Source of the DNA: Diphasiastrum complanatum
Lineage: Eukaryota > Streptophyta > Lycopodiopsida > Lycopodiales > Lycopodiaceae
Length of the DNA: 59,509 nucleotides
Direction of reading: 5' to 3'
Assembly: GCA_029204225.1 (NCBI GenBank)
Contig: CM055107.1
Coordinates: 5,282,488-5,341,996 of the forward strand
In this document: one piece after another, positions 1 to 10,025 of the stretch
Numbering within the stretch: position 1 is the stretch's first letter
Layout of the letters: the number at the start of each line of letters is the position of its first letter
The notes under the pieces: generated by a model
What the model was told of the DNA's origin: nothing
What the model saw: only the letters and a program-made list of their open reading frames with translations
The model's database searches: none
Made by a program: the position numbers and the translations under genes

Positions 1-201
1 CAATCTTGTAGCAACCACTTAGGCTTTTCCAATGCTCTAAAAATCGGCCATTTCTACAAAAGATCCAATCTAACATATGCAAGAAACTCGATTTTGGTGT
101 AGAATCCAATCTAGCATGTTCTAGCATTGATATCTTCTCCAAATTATTGATAAATGTGATTGCTTCCTTCATAACCTGAAAATACAAGCTCTGATACCAT
201 G
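1..201 (-). mobile_element. Copia element, leader and primer-binding site (partial)
   Basis: The sequence at 188-199 is the reverse complement of TGGTATCAGAGC, the primer-binding site that plant LTR elements use with initiator-Met tRNA. On the minus strand it follows an LTR end by two bases, exactly as in the complete Copia element at 41703-47434. Positions 1-187, read on the minus strand, resemble that element's untranslated leader (for example the run mentioning a lost 'AGAGCATGCTAG'-like stretch). Only the 5' leader is inside the window; gag and pol would lie to the left. Seen directly: primer site and leader similarity. Inferred: same Copia family. Confidence 0.75.
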
Positions 202-590
202 TGAAATATTTCAGATCAATTCAGATCTAAATCCCTAAGATGATCTGGCATTAGAAAGACAACTCACCAATCTTGCCAATGTAGAAAAATCGGCATCTAC
301 TCTAAGAATCAGATGCAAACTCTAATAGATCTTGATCAAACATGAATCAAAACATAAAATAAAGTTCTTGTACGTAAAATAATAGTAAGCTACTGTATTT
401 CACACATGTGGATATGAAAATAACATTTAATAAGCATTCTACACATAGAATTGCAAGATATCACAAGTATAGTGCACCAATGGATAGTAGAACCCAAGAG
501 AACTATGTATAAGCATGAATGAAATAAGAGAGAGTGTGTGATCCCTCTTCCCAATGAGTTACAACCTTTTATAGCAGGTCCAAACCTAAG
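202..590 (-). repeat. LTR of the left-edge Copia element, U5/R and TATA part
   Basis: Read on the minus strand this ends in ...TTTCA next to the primer site and matches the LTR at 41703-42350 over the U5/R part, including the shared block around 'CACATGTGGATA' and the TATA-box block 'CTATAAAAGG' (plus-strand 567-580). Beyond about 590 the similarity fades, so the outer U3 boundary is not placed. The LTR differs from the 41.7-kb copy at many positions, so the two insertions are old relative to each other. Confidence 0.7.
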
Positions 591-599
591 TTTAAACTT

Positions 600-2470
600 C
601 GGTTTCCCTCCATGATATTGCTATGAATTAGGACTCGTGTGGTTGCTTTAGATTTCTATTGGATGTAATGATTGTTACATTCATATTAGTTGGGCTGGAC
701 TTTTTTTTATAAAGGACTATTGTAGATCATGTTTTCAATGAAAATTGTTTGAATTTGATCCAATGATAATTATATCAAAAATGTCCGACTGTATTACAAA
801 ATTCATTTGAAGTAAATCAAATTTGAAAATCCGAGTTTAGTAGGTTAAAGTTTATTCATATTTGTTGGCTAAGTCTGATTCTAAAGTTTGATTCTAAAAG
901 GTTAAAAGTAGTAAAAAATCTTACTGTCAAACTAATGTCAAGAGCAAACAGTCTTCGATTGTAGATCAATGGTAATCCATAGATCACGTAGCTAAATGTG
1001 ATTTGAATAAATCAAACATTCTAAAGAGGATCAAAACATTTCAGGTCTTTAACTCATTCATAGAGTAGTAATCCTTGGGTCAACAATATGTCTTTTAAGA
1101 TAGGAAATGGTGCTACGATAAAGACACGTTATTTGGAAAATTTGATTTTATGGATTAGCCAATAATTAGGATGCATTCAGATTTGCAATTTGCTGTTACT
1201 TAGGGTGGTGATAGTGATGATTGAATATAGATTCATACTCTGTTTGTAAGTCTAATCTTCTAAACTTCATTCTTTTATCCTAGCTTTTTATCACTTTTAC
1301 TTCAGCGTGGACCCAAGGCCGAAGATCTCGGGTTGAGAATCTTCTACCCAAGGAAGGCTCTTACTTAAGGTTGGGAGGTTGCAAGCAAGGGCCGACCAGG
1401 GTGAAAGGCTTGTGGTCGGAAAAAAGACTTTGGCCCTCTAGTTTTTCCCTTTGTATTACGAGAAGTGAGAAAAACAAAGTCTAGACTTGAAATCCTATAC
1501 TTTCTCATGTGAACTTATGTAATGACAAAATGTTTGGCAAAGCTAACAATTTACATGAGACATAGTTTGAGACTTTACATGAAAATCATGGATTAGGTAA
1601 TGGTTGTTTGGAGGTCTATTGTAAGGATATAATGGCAAGTTTTTTTTGTCAAACCTCATAGTGGTGAGACAAGAGGATGGTCGTTATATTCTTACCATGG
1701 GCCGACAAACAACCATTATCGTACATAATGGGTGACCAAAATCTTCAAAGACATAAAATAAAAGTATTTTCAAGATTTTGTTAATGATTCCATCACTGAC
1801 ACGTGAGTATTTTCAAAATTCTATTCTTGAGGCCTATGCATTTTCAAGATTCCATCCGAGGGTTGAGTTATATTTTCAAGATTCCATCCACGAGAACTTT
1901 TTATTGAGGCCTAAAAATTAGTGCCAATCAAATTTTTAAAAATAATTAGGTCTTATTATTATGCCCTAGATAATAGTGGTTCCATAACGTATTGGACCAT
2001 TGACTCATGAGAGATTTGAGTATACACACATTATGTATTCAAAGATATGAGTCAAATAGAAAGATGAATTGAGCTTGGCATTGTGTTTAGAATATTCTTA
2101 CAATGCCCAATAGTAATAAATGCTTAGAAGGGGAGATGATCATTTTTCCACTTACTAAGTCAAGATGAGACCTTAGCCCTTTCAATTCCCATATCATATA
2201 GCTTGACATACAAGATGCACATCAAATCTGACAATGATCCTTTGTCCATCATAACAAGGTGAGGTGGGTGAAGTTGTCTACTTTAGTTAAGAAAGTGGAG
2301 GCCTAATCAAACTCACTTCTTAGTGACATCTAACTAGCCTTGCTCCAAAAATGTAGGAAAACGACTATTGGTGTATGCTCACGCTATGTGACTCATGTCC
2401 TCATGTTTAAAACGTTAAGGGCCCCAATACACAAAAATCTAGGAAAATGAAATGGCCTGAACATAATTGA
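600..2470. other. Non-coding AT-rich stretch
   Basis: No convincing open reading frame, RNA gene or known element was seen. The first few hundred bases may still be the diverged U3 of the neighbouring LTR. A GC-richer patch at about 1300-1440 (GGCCGAAGATCTCGGGTTG and following) stands out from the AT-rich background but matches nothing I recognise. Confidence 0.5.
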
Positions 2471-2480
2471 TATATATACT

Positions 2481-2503
2481 TATATATATATATATATATA
2501 TAT
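2481..2503. repeat. (TA)n microsatellite
   Basis: An uninterrupted TA run, preceded by a shorter ATATATAT patch. It is a simple repeat with no coding content. Confidence 0.95.
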
Positions 2504-2767
2504 GTACGCGAGCGAGTTTTGACATTCTGCAAGTAAATTTTTTTTGAGTTTCTTCTACCAACGATCCAACAAAAATTGTAACATATGGTGTGCTACTTTT
2601 TTTATGCCACTACATAATTTTTGAGGAATAAGAATTGTGGTTTGATGCATACTTAAAACTTTGACTATCCATCAAATTTTAAATAGGCCCATCACAAAAT
2701 ACTTTGTTACTCTATAAATATAGGTTTACTTTTATTTTATTTTTTCAAAGTGTTGTTGAAGTTGTAA

Positions 2768-2793
2768 AAGCTAGCATGCTGGCATGCTAGCTT
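2768..2793. repeat. Perfect 12-bp inverted repeat with 2-base centre
   Basis: AAGCTAGCATGC at 2768-2779 is followed by TG and then by its exact reverse complement at 2782-2793. The arms nest GCTAGC and GCATGC palindromes. The motif 'AGCATGCCGGCATGCT'-type recurs in the repeats that follow (2870-3300), so it probably belongs to the same repeat family. Confidence 0.9.
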
Positions 2794-3043
2794 GCATATC
2801 TTTTATTTTAAAAAAATGAATTTTTTTTTGAAAAACTTTTTGAATTTTTTTTTTTCTTTTCTAAGCTGATTTGGCAAGCATGCCGATGTGCTAGCCGAGT
2901 AGATTATAAAATAGAAAAGCTATTTTGGCACATATGAGAATCAAATTTTGAGTAAAAACATTAGCTCAAAATATGTTTATTAACCTCCGACATAGTAAGC
3001 CGACGTGCTAAGGAAAACAACTAAAAATAATAATAATTTAGAA

Positions 3044-3312
3044 CCTTTAAAGATAGCACGCCGGCATGCTATATGAAATGAGAAAAAAAATTTGTAGCCT
3101 CCAGACCTAGCACGCCGGCGTGCATGGAATGTCGGGCCGGGAAAAAAAAAACTAGCAACCTTTAAAGATAGCACACCGGCGTGCTATATGAAATGAGAAA
3201 AAAAAATTGTAGCCTCCAAACCTAGCACGCTAGTGTGCACAGAATGCTTGCCCGAAAAAAAAAAAATTCGGGCGGACATTCTGTGTACATCGGCGTGCTA
3301 GGCTTGGAGGCT
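3044..3312. repeat. Direct repeat of about 115 bp ending in a 44-bp foldback
   Basis: A unit beginning CCTTTAAAGATAGCAC starts at 3044 and again at 3159, a period of 115 bp. Each unit contains the palindromic core GCACGCCGGCGTGC or a mutated form, and an A-run of 8-10. The second unit ends in a foldback: 3211-3254 (AGCCTCC...CCCG) is the imperfect reverse complement of 3269-3312 (CGGGC...GGAGGCT), with a 14-base A/T loop. The structure resembles a small foldback or MITE-like repeat. The open frame on the minus strand across 2980-3174 is an accident of these repeats. Confidence 0.8.
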
Positions 3313-3319
3313 AAAAAAA

Positions 3320-3953
3320 AAACTTAATTTGAAAGTTTTTTTACTTTGTGACATTTTTAACTATGTACCAAAACACATTGTTAATAATAAACATTGAAGT
3401 AGTAGCGTAAAAAAGGTAGCACACCATGTGTTATCTTTTTGTTAAATCATGGCAAGAAAGAAACTTGCAAAACTCGTAAAAAATTTACTCGCAAAATGCC
3501 AAGGCCCTACATGAGACACTTGTCTTAAAGTATAAATAAAAACAATGCTCCTTCTTTTGTTTTGTTTCATATATGATTAAGCAAACTAGAGGTTGTTATA
3601 TACAACATATGTACAACGTGGCAATGCCATTTAATGAGCTTCAAAGCTCTTTAGATGTCACTACACAATGGTCGAGATTGAGCTTATACCTTTCTTGGTG
3701 GTAATTACCCATACACGCCATAGAAATATATACAAGACGGTCTTTTATACATGGTCCCTACTTGGACTTCACACCAACATTGCATCCACACGAAATAAAT
3801 ATGATTTGACAAAAGTATAATATCAATTATAAGAAAGCTATGGCTAGACAATTGTGAAGCTTTGCATTCAATGATGGGAGTTCAAGTGGCTTTGTCCCTA
3901 GAAAGTTTCTATTGAGCACTCCCTTTCCAAGGAAAAGAGCGTGCTCAATAGAA

Positions 3954-3994
<41 letters not shown>

Positions 3995-4740
3995 GAGCCA
4001 AGTATGCTAAGAAAGTTGGTAAGATCAAAGGTTCTGGTGGCCTCAATTGCTCCAGGCATGCTGGCTATGTCATTCTTACTTCAGCTTCATATATACATCT
4101 TATCAGTGGCTGTTCTTGTGTGAATGATCCTTTCTGCTATGTGAAAGCTTGATCCTGTGATCTCCCATTCATCCTTCTTCAATAATTTCAATCCGAGAAC
4201 TCCCAATCATCCTTTTTCAATTTCAATTTGATTCTAGAGTTAAATGCAAAGAGGATGTCGATTTCATTAGGATTGTGATGTGAACTTAAATTGTCACTGC
4301 CCCCGCTCACACACGTATATATGATAACAGTAATCGACTTGTGCTCACACACACCTATACATGATCACACTGATTCGGCTTCAGTAGCTGGCTTGGACAG
4401 TATATGTTCGAAAGATATCCACGTGAGCACCTGATCAGACGCTCTTGGTCGGACCTCTCGACGATCGCTACCTTTTTGTAAAAGTCGAAGGTGTTCTGGC
4501 TCAATGTCCACATCATTCCGGTGGGATTAATCAGTAATTAGTGTTATAAGTATCTCAGAAAATCGTTTTGCACTGCATGCAATTTTTTGTCCTCTCTAAG
4601 AAGCTGGATACACTTCAGTCTATCACATCTGCGACTTTAAGCACTACTGTTCACTAGCTTCTCTGTGGATATCTTCATTTTTCCTCCTATTTTGGAGTCT
4701 TCTGGGAAGGCAAATCTACATCGCTACAGAGAGAATCAGA
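3320..4740. other. Region upstream of the glycosyltransferase; TC microsatellite
   Basis: This stretch is non-coding apart from chance frames. It contains a TC run at 3956-3992. The last 250 bases are CT-rich and should hold the promoter and 5' untranslated leader of the glycosyltransferase. A TATA-like TTATAAGTATC lies near 4543, about 200 bases before the start codon, and is only a weak candidate. No ATG in the 60 bases before 4742 competes with the chosen start. Confidence 0.5.
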
Positions 4741-4741
4741 G

Positions 4742-6292
4742 ATGGCTTCAAAACCTTCGACAAAGTCACCTCATGTGGTGCTGCTTCCTTTCCCTTTGCT
4801 AGGACACTTGCTTCCAACAATGGGACTTGCAAAGAAGCTGGCCTCCAATGGCCTCGTTGTCTCCTTCATGTGCGCTGAGCACCGATTCGAGAATGTCCAA
4901 AGAGCCCATGCAGCTCAAGGGGGTGATCCGCGAATCCGTTTGGTGAGCTTACCTGACAAGGTGCCTAGAGGGGAGATTATCCTCGACGCGGGACTGGATA
5001 GCGTCATCTGGACAGCAGAAGGGACGGAAAAGGTGGTTGATTCGTTTGAGAAATTGATCGATTCCATGATGGAAGATTTGGAAGAGGATATTCTGAGCCC
5101 AGGACCTCCTGTATGCATCATCAGTGAGACGTTCTTATCTTGGACTCAAGATATTGCAAACAAATGGGGAATCGAGAGATATGTGTTTGATCCATCTCCT
5201 GCAGCATTCATGTCCACTGTCTTCCATGTTCCAACTCTCATTGCTGAGGGCCGATTGCCTTTACATTTTTCACAACATAAGCTCGACAACGAAAACACGA
5301 ATGGGCTGATAGCTGTTCCTGGTTTGCCACCTTTGCATGAGAGTGACTTCCACACAAGCTTGCAGGATATCTCCCCAAAATTCATGCACGACTTCTTCAT
5401 TCGTCACTGCCTAAGAGTGACTGAAGCATCAGGAATCCTCATGAATACTTTCTACGAGCTAGAGCCTACAGCAATAGACACTCTGAGAAGCCGATCGAGT
5501 AACAAAGGCATCGTAATCCAGCCTGTTGGTCCCTTGCTGCCATCGGTGGTCTTCGGCAGCGATGCCCCTGAAATCATGAAACAGCGAAGTTTTCTTTCTC
5601 CAGATGACAGGAAGTGTTTGCAGTGGCTGGATAGCCAAGCCAACAGCTCAGTCGTGTATGTCGCTTTTGGCAGCATGGGCAGTCCTTCTGAGGAGCAAAT
5701 CTACGAGCTCGCGCTTGGCCTCGAAGCCTCAAAGCAACCTTTCCTCTGGGTGCTCCGTCGACCCTTCAAAGCAGATGTAACACAACAAATTCTGCATGCT
5801 CGCCCTGCAGTGCATGATCTCCTACCCCAAGGATTCCTCAACCGAACCGAGAAACAGGGACTTGTAGTATCCACCTGGGCTCCCCAGTTGCTTGTCTTAG
5901 CTCACCCTGCGACGGGGAGCTTTCTAACCCACTGTGGATGGAATTCAACTCTTGAGAGCATATGTATGGGTGTACCTCTGCTTACGTTCCCTCAATTCGC
6001 AGACCAGAGACAAATTTGCCGGATGCTGGTGGATCAACTCAAGATAGCGGGCGAGCTACATAGAAGAGAAGATGGGTTGTCACCCAAAGAAGAGATAGAA
6101 AAAAAACTGAGTCTCTTCAAGACAGGTGGGGAAGGAGATGCGATGAGAGAGAGAGCAAGACAGTTGAGAGACGCGGCCAGAAAATCTGTTAGCCCTGGTG
6201 GATCTTCTCAGATGCAATTGGAGGAATTTGCGCAGTCTATGTCTCAGAAAGCAGAGCTTCGAAGAAATACTCGTAAACTTCAACAAAACTGA
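4742..6292 (+). CDS. UDP-glycosyltransferase, plant family 1 (GT1)
   Basis: This intact 516-residue, intronless gene encodes a soluble GT-B enzyme that should move a sugar from a UDP-sugar to a small hydrophobic acceptor (phenolic, flavonoid, terpenoid or hormone). The PSPG donor box spans W379-Q422 (44 residues) with WAPQ, HCGWNS and FADQ. Its position-22 Trp (W400) and final Gln (Q422) are the usual marks of UDP-glucose preference. His11 sits where the catalytic base of the family lies, in SPHVVLLPFP. The segment GHLLP replaces the common GH.NP. The residue expected to be the partner Asp (in a D.F..W context) appears as Glu129 in SETFLSW, a possible departure. Length is slightly above the usual 450-500 because of a charged C-terminal tail from about residue 500. 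There is no signal peptide or membrane segment. The acceptor cannot be read from sequence. Surroundings are only repeats, so no cluster is indicated. Confidence 0.95.
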   Translation: MASKPSTKSPHVVLLPFPLLGHLLPTMGLAKKLASNGLVVSFMCAEHRFENVQRAHAAQGGDPRIRLVSLPDKVPRGEIILDAGLDSVIWTAEGTEKVVDSFEKLIDSMMEDLEEDILSPGPPVCIISETFLSWTQDIANKWGIERYVFDPSPAAFMSTVFHVPTLIAEGRLPLHFSQHKLDNENTNGLIAVPGLPPLHESDFHTSLQDISPKFMHDFFIRHCLRVTEASGILMNTFYELEPTAIDTLRSRSSNKGIVIQPVGPLLPSVVFGSDAPEIMKQRSFLSPDDRKCLQWLDSQANSSVVYVAFGSMGSPSEEQIYELALGLEASKQPFLWVLRRPFKADVTQQILHARPAVHDLLPQGFLNRTEKQGLVVSTWAPQLLVLAHPATGSFLTHCGWNSTLESICMGVPLLTFPQFADQRQICRMLVDQLKIAGELHRREDGLSPKEEIEKKLSLFKTGGEGDAMRERARQLRDAARKSVSPGGSSQMQLEEFAQSMSQKAELRRNTRKLQQN

Positions 6293-7590
6293 AGAATTTA
6301 CAAAGTGAGCTTTGTATCTGTAGCTTGCCTTAGTAAGAGTAGTCTTTCTGGAAATCGTAAGGCAGCGCATTACCCAAGATCTTGATTAGCACATTGAATC
6401 ATTCAACTAGTGGACTTTAACGCATCCACCATGAATCATCTACATTCTACTTGTTTTAGTAGCACCATGACCTAAGCCAATGTAGATGGGGACATTCTAT
6501 GTTGAGGTAGAAAGCATTGATCCGCAAAGTGGCAAAGTACAAAGTATAGGAATGAAATCAACATCTTTCTGTAATAATCTACTTCATAGATTTTTTTTTT
6601 AAGAGAGATTGACTTTTAAAAAACAACTACTTTTTATTGATGTTGTCATTTTCATATGCAAGAATTTAGTGTATACTAAAGGAGGTAGATGCTTAAAATT
6701 TGAATTTCTAATACTTTGACAGCAAGCAATTTATGATGCATGAGAAATTTACAACTCCTAGAAAATGCAAGACAAGTAGAAAGCATGTAGAATAATGCAA
6801 TATGCCTACTTTAATAGGACATACTATAGTCGGTCATTGCTACTCTATACAGAGCAATGTAGTCTTGTGTATATTCCAAGGTATAGAACGTGTAATAAGC
6901 CTACCTTAATTGCAACCAATTTGAGAGAGAGTGATTATCAAAACAAGTATTATCTACTATAACATCATACATGTATCACATTGTCGAATTATCAAGGACT
7001 ATTTATCCAAGTTCAATTTTCTATGATCCCATGGGTTGATAATACCAAAAAACATAATATTCGTCACCATCTTCTTTGATCGAATGAAGCATTTTCGATC
7101 CCTTCCGGAGCAAATTTCGAGGTTTCATCCAAGCAATTTTTTCTGTTTTGGAGTAAAGGATGCAATTAATGAGATTTATTCCAAGAGGTACAAAAAAACA
7201 TTTATTTCAAGGTCCATATCTCTAGTTATTCGAAGCTCTGTGCCTGTGATTACTCTGAAGTCTATTCTGATGTGGCAGAAATTTATAAACACATTTAGAG
7301 TAGAATGAGACATTTATTGACTCCATCTATCTCTAAAATGGGACTCCATCCAACCACATGAGTCTTTTCACCACATCTTATGAAGTTGGTAAGCAAAAAC
7401 TTTGTTGGTGCAGTTGATTAAAAATTAAAAAGATATCCAGATTCAAAATATATTTTGTGCAATTAAATTAAGTATGAAAGAATGAAAACAAAGTCGATAT
7501 ATCAATATTTAAAAAAGAAAAGGTCCAAGTTTAAAAAATATCAATATTATATACAAAATTATTGTAATATACTATTGTGATCAAGAAATC
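6293..7590. other. 3' flank of the glycosyltransferase; no gene seen
   Basis: The stretch is AT-rich with no coding signal. The open frame at 7036-7308 has no recognisable domain and its composition matches the flanking DNA, so it is not called. No clear polyadenylation signal was singled out. Confidence 0.5.
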
Positions 7591-7593
7591 AAC

Positions 7594-8684
7594 ATTCTAT
7601 GTGCTAGGATTTGCTAGAAGAGAGAAAAAGAGAGGCTGGATTGTTTCCAAATCTTTGTGATTTCTTCATGAGTTTATTTGTTGATTTTCAAGAAAGTGAT
7701 AAGTGCATTGGAACAGGTTCAAAGAGAAGATCAAATCAATACAACATGGCAACCTCAAGTGGCTTCATGTTGGAAGGAAATGATAGGTTTACCTCAATCA
7801 ACTATTCAACTTGGAAGGTGAAGATGGAGTCTTTGCTAGAGAAGAATAAGTTGATGGATATTGTTGTAGGTGTGGAGGAAAGACCTTTGGCACCTCATAA
7901 ACAATTGAGGTATGATAGAGACGAATAAGTTGATGGATATTGTTGTAGGTGTGGAGGAGAGGCCTTTGGCACCTCATGAACAATTGAGGTATGATAAGAG
8001 GGCAAAGAAAGCTCTACACGTTATCAAGATGAATGTGACTAATGAACTTCTCAAGAAAGTTGGTAAGTGCACAACATCTAGTGAAGCTTGGGAGACCTTC
8101 AAGAAGGTTTATGAGTCCAAGTCTACATCTAGGGCCCTAACCCTAAGGAGGCAAAGATTTCAAAGTCTACAAATGAAGGATGAAAGTGCCTTTTTTATTG
8201 AGAGTTAAAGCCTTGAGTGATGAACTAGCATGTATTAGTGAGAGCATTAAGGATGTGGAACTTGTTCAAGTTGTTCTAATGGCTTGTTGGATGATCATGC
8301 TAATTTGGCGCAAAGTTTTGCTATTCAAAAGACATTGCCAAGTATGGAGGATTTGCAAGAGGTCTTGGTGGCTGAAGAGTTTTGACTCAAAGCAAGAGAA
8401 AGATCATCTTCTAATTCTCAAGTTGGAGAGGAGGAAGCTATGTTTTCAAAAGGCAAGTTCAAGAGCAAAGGCAAAAGAAAATGGTCAAAATGGCAAGATC
8501 AAGGTGAGACTTCTACTTTGTTGGCAAGAAGAAAGATAGATCCAAGCTAAAATGTTTCTATTGTGGAGTCAAAAGACATTTTACTAGTGATTGTTTCAAG
8601 AAGAAGAGAGATCAAGGTAAGAACCAAACCAATCTAACTCTTGATGAAGATGGTGTTGATGAAAAAAATTCAAATGATGGTTTT
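7594..8684 (+). pseudogene. Ty1/Copia gag fragment, frame-shifted and truncated
   Basis: The sequence aligns with the leader and gag of the Copia element at 41703-47434. It opens with MATSSGFMLEGNDRFTS at 7746, against MATSIGVMLEANDRLTS in that element. The UBN2-type gag body follows, then a zinc knuckle (CFYCGVKRHFTSDC) near 8550-8592. Reading frames change several times: a 79-bp tandem duplication at 7844 breaks the first, and further shifts occur near 8200 and 8520. The protease expected next is absent, because a minus-strand Copia LTR begins at 8685. No 5' LTR is present. This is a dead fragment of the same family as the 41.7-kb element. Confidence 0.9.
7844..8001 (+). repeat. 79-bp tandem duplication inside Copia gag
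   Basis: GAATAAGTTGATGGATATTG starts at 7844 and again at 7923, and similarity runs to TTGAGGTATGATA in both copies. The period of 79 bp is not a multiple of three, so the duplication itself shifts the gag frame. The copies differ by a few substitutions, so the duplication is not brand-new. Confidence 0.95.
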
Positions 8685-9382
8685 TGCTGGGGAATGCAGA
8701 GATTCCCTCGGTGCGTGCATTATTGATAACAATAGGCGAACACAATCATAGAATTTAGAGCTTAATGCATAATGGTAGTGGAAGCAAGAGTAGACAATCA
8801 AACAAAGCAATCAAAAAGTCAGACAGAAGGTTGAAAGCATGCAATACTGACATGAAATCTGAATGCAGAACCAGACAGTAATTTATTCAGATTAAGTATA
8901 ATGAAATACATGTCAGATAATGCTTGTAAGCACAAGACTATAATGGATGAAACCGTGTGCTCACAAAGCAATTTATAACAGCTATGAGCTTATATTGAGA
9001 ATCCATGTCTGAAAGAAAGAATCGATGCACGAAAGGCATCTACAATGTCTGTCTTTGATAAGTGTCAATGTGCGCTTGAGCGTATGAATAATCAACTTAG
9101 ATGATCTGATTCTTACATTCACATTTCTGAATAGATTACAATGGCTATATAATTTACATTTGTGCAGATGAGTGTTGAAAGATGACATGGAGCCATTGTG
9201 CCATCAGGAAGAAGATCATGGCTGCTGTCATTGTCAATTCAATTGCACAATACAGAAGTGAGCGTGAGGGTTCTTGATATATCGATCAAGCCCGATATGT
9301 CGGCCAACCTTTACTTACTCATCTTCAGTATTGGAGCTGTATTAACATGGAATTTAGGAGAGTAGAGGAGATAAATCCAACA
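8685..9382 (-). repeat. Copia LTR (3' LTR of the minus-strand element)
   Basis: On the minus strand the LTR starts TGTTGGATTTATC at 9382, directly after the purine run GGAGGGGGGAG, and ends ...CCCCAGCA at 8685. TG...CA ends, a 698-bp length, the adjacent polypurine tract and RNase H coding sequence just beyond it define it as a 3' LTR. Its outer end interrupts the Copia gag fragment at 8684, so it inserted into or recombined with that element. The matching 5' LTR was not found in the window, and no target duplication could be confirmed. Confidence 0.8.
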
Positions 9383-10025
9383 CTCCCCCCTCCATGAATA
9401 CTCTGATCTTTAGCCTAAGCAATTCACAAAATTTGTGGTGTGCATCAATGCTCAATGCCTTGCTGAACACATCTGTAACCATATCTTGCTTTCGACAGTA
9501 TGTTAAACTTACCTCTCTGTCGAGAATCTTGCCCCTGACATAGTGATATCGGATCTCAATGTGCTTACTCCTAGAGTAAAATCTAGGGTTGGCCGATAAG
9601 GCAATGGCACTCTGATTGTCACAAAATATGATTGTCTGGGTGAGCTGATTCAGACTAATGTCTGATAATAAATTTCTCAGCCAAAATGCTTCTTTAATAG
9701 ATTGAGAAGCAGCAATGTACTATGCTTCTGATTATGAAAGAGCAATAGAGGTTTGCTTACGACTATTCCAAGAGATAGGACCGCCATTGAAGAAGAATGT
9801 AAACACAGATGTGGATTTACAAATATCTACATCTCCTCCCCAACTTGCACCGAAACATCCACTGAGCTGATGAAGATTGTCGTTATTGACGTCTCCATAG
9901 CAGATGCACTGGTCCATTGTGGCTCTAATGTATCTCATGACTCTTATCAGAGCCTTCCAATGGGTAATGCTAGGATTGACCATGAATTGGCCGAGTTCCA
10001 GGATGCTCATTACTGAATGGGTTTG
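9383..10025 (-). pseudogene. Copia RNase H fragment A
   Basis: Read on the minus strand, this is the C-terminal part of a Copia polyprotein. It shows the connection region (THWKALIRVMRYIRAT), the GPISWNSRKQTS block, the CDNQSAIALS and HSRSKHIEI-type blocks of RNase H, and a tail leading into the polypurine tract at 9383-9393. At least two in-frame stops lie around 9715-9735. The fragment lacks gag, protease, integrase and most of the reverse transcriptase. At its 5' side (about 10025) it is fused to some 23 bases of another Copia LTR start. Confidence 0.85.
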
